Below are positions 58,226 to 64,000 of a stretch of 64,000 nucleotides of DNA, one piece after another. Origin of the DNA: Rhynchosporium graminicola (Eukaryota > Ascomycota > Leotiomycetes > Helotiales > Ploettnerulaceae); the NCBI GenBank assembly GCA_900074885.1, contig FJUW01000078.1, positions 83,884 through 147,883 on the forward strand. The letters are read 5' to 3'. Under the pieces are notes generated by a model. It searched no databases. It was not told the DNA's origin and saw only the letters and a list, made by a program, of their open reading frames with translations. Position numbers and translations under genes: made by a program. Within the stretch, counting starts at the first letter, position 1. Every line of letters starts with the position of its first letter.

Positions 58226-61200
58226 CTACTCCCCCCTCTGAAAAAAGCTCGCCCTCGAGCGTTAGTCTATCTCCTTATTACTATTAAGGTAGTCGTAATT
58301 ATTAATTCTATCGTAGAAAGCTTTCAGCTAATTAGGTAGTCTAGCAGGAGGTCTAGCTTACGTTAGGTTATTAAAGTGGAATTATTACAACTTAGCGGGA
58401 GCGTATTTAACGTCTATAGCGTCGTACTATATAAGATCGATATCTTGATTTAACTAGGAAACTCGGTATAAAAAGCTATTACGCTGCTTATAGCACGTAA
58501 GTATATCTTCGATCTCTTATTTATTATCACTAGTGATATTAATAAGTAGTAGTAGCAGTAAGGTTTATCTTAGCAAGGGGTCGTTTAGATACTTCTATAG
58601 CTTAGTAGCAGGGAATACGTTATATACTTTTATATTAGTAGGGAGCTCTAGATAATAAGAGCTTCCGACCTTTTTAATTACACGGAAGAGTCCGTTAGTC
58701 GGGAAGTCGAGTTTTTTACTAAGTCGAGTACTCGTAAAGTAGCGTATATCTAGCTAGATAAGGTTATTTATAGTGAAGTCGACTTCATAGCGTAAGCGAT
58801 TATAGGATTAGGATATCTTAGCTTATATATATTAGAGGCTAGATTAAGCGGTAGTCTAGGCGTCGCGTAAGCGATTAGCGTAATCTAGAGCTTACTAAGT
58901 ATTCAACTTATTAGTAGGCGTAGTAAAGTTAGGTAGGTCTTTCTAATTCTAATTAATACGAGGTATATATCTATAAACGACTTTAAAGGGTAAGAGACCT
59001 CTAAGGGATTCATAAGGGAGAGTTATCTAGGCGTAGTCTATAATAAGTAAGAATTCCGACTAGTTATCTTAATAGTAAGAGATAAAAGGTCGTAATCTGC
59101 GTTAGAGATATTAGTTATAGATCTCTGTTTAGCTATCTATCTGCGGGTAGTCTACTAAAGAAAGCTATCTTTTAGTATCGAGAATTATAATAACTATAGT
59201 CTAAAAACAGGAAACGAATTAAGGCTCTCTATCAGAGGTAATTATTAATAGAGCTCTGAAATAGCGGTAAATATAGTATAAGTAAAGCTTTATAAGGTCG
59301 CGCGTATTAGAAGTCTTTCGGCATAGAATACTAATTGCTTATTTACTGAAACAGTTAATAAATACGAGAACGTTATTATAGCTGTGTTTATCGTAGTTAA
59401 AGCTATAGTAGTTAATTATAATATACTCCTATAGACGTAATAGTATAAGTAGAGGTTAGAGGAGGCCCGGTTTCTTATTACGCGGCACTTGAATTCGTTA
59501 GTAAGTATAATAGTTATAATAGTACTAGTTAATAGTTAAAGCGATTCCGTACTACTAGTATTATAATACTAGTAGTTATAAGGTCTTCTTTATACTTAGA
59601 TAGGTAGTCTCTAATCTATCGTATACTTCGCGTATAAGTAGCGTGCGAAGGTATAAGATATTAGGTATAATGAGTCTTCCTTTATAGAATAGAAGATCTT
59701 TTTCTATAGTTAGTTTTCTAAGAGTAGCGGAAAGAGCTTATTTCCGTAAAGCTTAGAGTAATAATATAGTACGATTAGCGTTAAGTACTTATTATACTAT
59801 AGAAAAGACTAGCGATAAGTTAGCGACTTCTAAGGCGTTAATTAGCTTAAAGTTATCTATAGAGTCGGAGCTATTCCGGAGGTTACTTATAAGTAGTACT
59901 AGATCGATTTAGTCTTCGCGTAGTAGCTATTATAAACGCTAAGTTCTTTTAGCGTTATTCTAGTTATCTAATTTATCTGTTCTGCGAGAGAGAGCGTTAG
60001 CGAGTGGATTATACTTCCTAGGTCGATAGGTAATTATAAAGTTATAATCTGCGAGTAGCTCGGCTTATTAGGCTTATTATGCGTTTAGCTATTTAGAGGT
60101 TATAAAGTACTTAAGAGCTTTATAATTAGTAACGACGCGGATCTGATATAGTATACCTACGAGCTCAGATCTCTAGTTACTAAAAGATCATATAATTACG
60201 AGTATTTCCTTATCGTGAATAGCGTAATTAAGCTCGGCAGGTAATATAGTCTTAGAGAAGTAGGCTACTAGGAACTAGTCTTCGTTATACTATTACGATA
60301 GTATACCTGCTATTACTCTATTACTAGCGTCTATTTCGATTATATAAGATAGATATTACTAATAGTAGTAGAGGAGTAGTACTGAAGTAAGAGCGTGCTT
60401 TAAGTAATTAAAAGTATCTTTATACTCCCTAGCGAACTGAAATAATATATTATTTTTAGTAAGTTATATAAGAGGTTTTGCGATAATTCTGTAGTCCTTA
60501 ATAAATCGTTAGTAGAAGTTATAAAAGCCTAAGAACGATTATACGCACTTAACTATAGTAAGGTAATTCTAAGATTATATAATATTAACTTTCTTAGGGT
60601 CTACCTCGATCCTAGAAGTAGAGATAATAAATCTAAAGTATTTAGTGCGAGTAACGTTAAATTTATACTTCTTAAGGTTAGCTTATAATCTAGCGTCTTA
60701 TAATCGTTATAGTACCTTGTGTATATATAATTAATACTATAGTAGGTCGTTAGAGTAAATCAGAATATTATCTAGATATACTATATAGAAGTCGTCTAAC
60801 TAGTCGAATAAGACGTTATTTATATATCGCTAGTATATCGTAGGGCTGTTAGTTAGACCGAAAGGGAGTACCTTATACTTATATATACTGTAATAAGTCC
60901 GGAAGGTCGTATACTCTTCAGAGGCTAGATCTATTCGAATTCGGTAGAACGCTTAGCGAATATCTAGTTTAGTAAATATCTTAGTAGTAGAGATTCTAGC
61001 TAGCGTTTTATCGATTAATAATAATAGATATTAATACTTCCTCATGAGGTTATTAAGTACGCGAAAGTCGATATAGAATCTTAGACTTCTATTAGCTTTC
61101 TTAACGAAAAGAATAGGTATAAAATATAGTACTTAAGAAAGTTCGATAAAACCTTTAGCTAAGTTATTAGTAATATACGCTTTAATAACTTTAAGTTCTT

Positions 61201-63782
61201 TAGCTAATATCTTATATAAGGGGGAGTATTTAAGGTTCTTCTTAGCCCCTTCCTTAAGCTTAATTCGGTAATCGCATAAGCGATAAGGAGGGAGAATATT
61301 ATTAGCTTCCTTAGAAAAGACGTATACTTACTAGCTATACTCGTGAGAGATCTATAGTTCTGAATCTAATTCGCTTAAGCTAATAGTAAATTACTAGGCG
61401 GTTTTACGACGTTCTATAAGGTTAATAGTTAAAGATACGATAGTAGTATTATGTTACTAAACTACGATTCGGTTATTAAGAAGCTTATTTATCTTATGAA
61501 AAGTAGTAGAGAAGATCTTATCGTTAGAAGACTTCTAGCGTTTATATAAGAGATAGAAGGCTAAGCTGCTAATTATATAAATCTCTAGCGCAAGAGGCTA
61601 TAGAAGAGGTCTGAGTATACGAGGTGATCTTTATCGCTTCCGAAATATCGTAGTAGCTGTTTTTATACTTTAAGTAGCTTTCGTTAAGTCGCGAGACGGT
61701 GTTCCGAGTAACTATTAGTCTATAGTATAAATTATACGGGCGTAGTCTTATACGTAGGTCTTTAACGTAGAGACTTCTAATTAGGGTTAAAGTAGAGATT
61801 CACGCGGGATATAAGTGATAATATCGCTAAATCGTACGTACTTCGGCCGTGTATTAGTAACTTCTCTAGAGTATAAAGACTTCTCTTTACTACTCTATTC
61901 TTATTCTTTAGGTAATAAATACTTAGGCTTATCGTGTTTATAATAAGTAGTATAAACGCCGGAGAAATAGTCCTGACTAATCGGCAGTAGTAATAGAGGG
62001 TTAGTTACTTATAGAACACTCTCTAGGGGAGAGTTTTAGATATTTTTATAGCTATAAGTCTCCTTAGAAATACGCTTCCGAGCTAGTAATAGTCGTTTGA
62101 TAATAGAGATAGAGTTAATAATAGCTCGAATATTAATAGGAGAGTTAGCTGCGTTTCGCTGTTCCTTATACGCTTCCCAGAACTAATTAAGGCGTTCGTT
62201 TCGTTTGTTAGTATCGTATTAGTAGCGCTAGTAAGTATAGTGTTTACGTAAGTCCTTAATCTCGATCGGAGAGCTATAAACGTTACTAGGAGAAGTATAT
62301 AGTAGCTAAATGATCTGTCGTTTAGAGGTATCTAAGAGTACTTGATATTCTGAAAGCTAGGTCCTTCTGAGTATAATACTATAGTTTCCGAGAGTAGTAA
62401 TAAGAAAAGGGGTAAATACCTGAACGCGACGATCTATTATTAAATTAAGTGTTATATAGTAACTAATAGTACTACTATTAACGCTATTGAAGCCTTTAAT
62501 AGGAATTACGTTTAGTAGAGGTTAAATTAAAGGTTTTAAGAAGAAGGATAGGGATTTAAGAAAAGAACGATTAATAAAATAGTATCTATTAGCTCTAGAA
62601 TCGAGAAGTGCGGGTAGCTTATACGAGAGTCTATTCTTAGTAAGAGTAGTACGAGTAGTGAACGATTAACTACTAAGAAGCTTCGTAAGGTTAAGATATC
62701 GTATATCTCGTATACTACTTAGGAAGGAGTCTTTCCTTAGGCGTAGTCTTTTACTAGCGGTTTAATATACTCCTAAGTGTTATTATATATTTCTTCTAGC
62801 TCGCTATTAACGTTGTTATTAGTATTAATTATATTGATTCGATACGGAGTGTTAAGTCGAGCTAATAATAAGCGTAAATATAAGGTAGGCGTAAAGTAAT
62901 AAGGAGTATTCGCTAGCGATTATATACGAGGCGTATTATTTCGTGTAGAGTATAATACTTATTTACTAGTCGTACTAGTATTCTCGGGCGTAGGAAGACT
63001 AATTTGCAGATAAGAAGAGGAGTTAGTACTACGGCGCTAGGAGGAGGTATTTATAGGGCGTTCCCGAGTCGCGCTAGCCTTAGCTGAAGACTCGGAATAG
63101 TAAGTCTTTTTAATAAATTAACCTTAGTCTTTAGCTTATATAGCCTTAACGTATTCTTCTAGTGTCCTTAACGTTTAGTATTATTAGAAGAGCTATTTCC
63201 GTAGCTATATAGGTAGCTTCTCTTATAAGTCTATTTTCAGAGTCGATTGATTATTTACTCTAGCTTTACGAGCTAGCGTACGAAACTCGTAGTAGAACGT
63301 CTAGAAGGTCTACTTATAATCTATCTTTAGCGCGGAGTAGCTAGCTCTTATAGTTTATTAGTCGTATAGATTAGATAAGAAGGAGACGAGTTAAGTGATT
63401 ATATCGAGTGAATCGATTATACTGCTTTCTTCGTTATATTCTAGTTCTAAGAACGAGGGTTCCAGGTAAGTTCTAGCTATTCCTTCCGTTTAGTTAAGTA
63501 ACTAATCTTTATAGTGATCTTTATTGATAAAGTAGCTAGAGTAGCGCCGGAGGGCGTTACGTATCTGCACTTCCTAGAGTTTTAGAGAGTAGTTAATTCT
63601 ATTAGAGAGCTTATTTAGAAGGTTCAGTATCTTCTCTATATGTATAGCGTATAATATTAATGATATTCCTCCGGTAGATTGTTCTCGACGATGACTATTA
63701 GGCGTAGGAGTAGCGTTATCTTCTTTAATTAATAGTAGCGGTATTATACGTGATTAAACGTTATTAAACGATATAGACTTAG
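58226..63782 (-). pseudogene. Element D gag-pol (decayed)
   Basis: On the minus strand, from right to left: gag (about 63780-62750), protease (the reverse complement of ctagaatcgagaagtgcggg at about 62580-62610 matches A's LLDSGA region), RT (active-site region at about 60755-60840), RNase H (about 60330-60000), integrase (about 59500-59000) and a chromodomain-like end (about 58520-58350). It is the same gene order and family as element A, with the same kind of stop codons. Confidence 0.82.
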
Positions 63783-63984
63783 TGTAACGACACAAGACTC
63801 AAGGCGGTATATAAGCAAGAATAAATAAGTAGGGAGGCTAAGAGCGATCTTATATAGTCTGGTACGATGGAAATAGAAAGATGCAGAGCTCTGAAGGAGT
63901 CTGCACCTTCTATATATATAAGGAGGGTATGCCTAAGGCACCGATACTAGCCCGTATCTGCCACGTATACTATGCGCCGTTATA
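63783..63984 (-). repeat. LTR of element E (C-related), start of a further nested insertion
   Basis: tgtaacgacacaagactcaaggcgg matches the start of C's LTR for about 90 bases, then diverges, and ends cgccgttata followed by ttaccccc like C's LTR and polypurine tract. About 202 bp versus 268. It keeps TG and CA (tgcagagctctgaaggagtctgcacc), so it is only lightly RIP-mutated. The rest of E lies beyond the window; its target would be cttag (63778-63782). Confidence 0.82.
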
Positions 63985-64000
63985 TTACCCCCTTCTAAGA

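Larger units (their letters stand above)
57991..64000 (-). mobile_element. LTR element D: chromovirus of the A family, opposite orientation, continues past the window
   Basis: The left end is an LTR in reverse orientation, followed by the polypurine tract ctactcccccctctg, whose reverse complement is nearly identical to that of element A. Pol reads on the minus strand. The 5' end and second LTR lie outside the window, and element E begins within it at 63783. Confidence 0.9.

Noticed and set aside
1..64000. CRISPR arrays, operons, bacterial promoters or ribosome binding sites
   Set aside because: The window is eukaryotic (spliceosomal introns, TATA boxes, retrotransposons). The repeats seen are minisatellites, LTRs or TIRs without spacer structure.

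Overview
The window is nuclear DNA of a filamentous ascomycete (Pezizomycotina). The evidence is short spliceosomal introns (44-181 nt) with GT..AG ends, fungal gene families (a MIR1-type mitochondrial phosphate carrier, an FRM2/HBN1-type nitroreductase, HET and AAA relics, an amidase), and an AT-rich transposon block with the C-to-T signature of repeat-induced point mutation (RIP). A Leotiomycete-like fungus fits, but that is inference.

Region 1 (1-30,052) has ordinary base composition and is gene-sparse. In order it holds: two tandem paralogous tiny cysteine-rich genes (9-191, 964-1182); C-terminal relics of a HET-type gene and of an AAA ATPase (1275-2666, minus); the phosphate carrier (4577-5656); a five-exon small secreted cysteine-rich protein reconstructed here by hand from splice sites (7389-7846, minus); a nitroreductase (10959-11745, minus); a membrane protein of a Pezizomycotina-type family (14612-16768); a decayed coiled-coil gene with five Gln-to-stop positions (17676-20907); an intact Ser/Thr-rich coiled-coil membrane protein with repeats in its promoter, its coding region and over its stop codon (22459-25143); and a small mitochondrial-type protein (29003-29354).

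Region 2 (30,053-64,000) is almost entirely transposons. A complete hAT element (30061-33612; TIRs, 8-bp TSD gtcgtcta, decayed intron-containing transposase) sits just upstream of an amidase gene. A second hAT of the same family begins at 34681, inside the amidase, which is cut off after its third exon. Into this second hAT a Ty3/gypsy chromovirus (A, 35215-55135, plus) has inserted. Into its reverse transcriptase region a Ty1/copia element (B, 39007-52319, minus) has inserted, TSD gattt. Into B's pol a second gypsy element (C, 42488-50240, minus) has inserted, TSD aacag. After an unidentified decayed stretch (55136-57990) comes a second chromovirus of the A family in opposite orientation (D, from 57991), itself interrupted by the LTR of a C-related element (E, from 63783). 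CpA and TpG are almost absent while CpG is kept. Start and Gln codons are destroyed throughout, so the elements are RIP-inactivated, although several LTRs have been partly spared.

The layout gives a relative chronology (hAT2, then A, then B, then C; D, then E) and a sharp boundary between gene DNA and RIP-mutated DNA at about 30.06 kb. The amidase fragment is a small unmutated wedge between the hAT elements. Gene models were read by eye; no alignment or database search was run.
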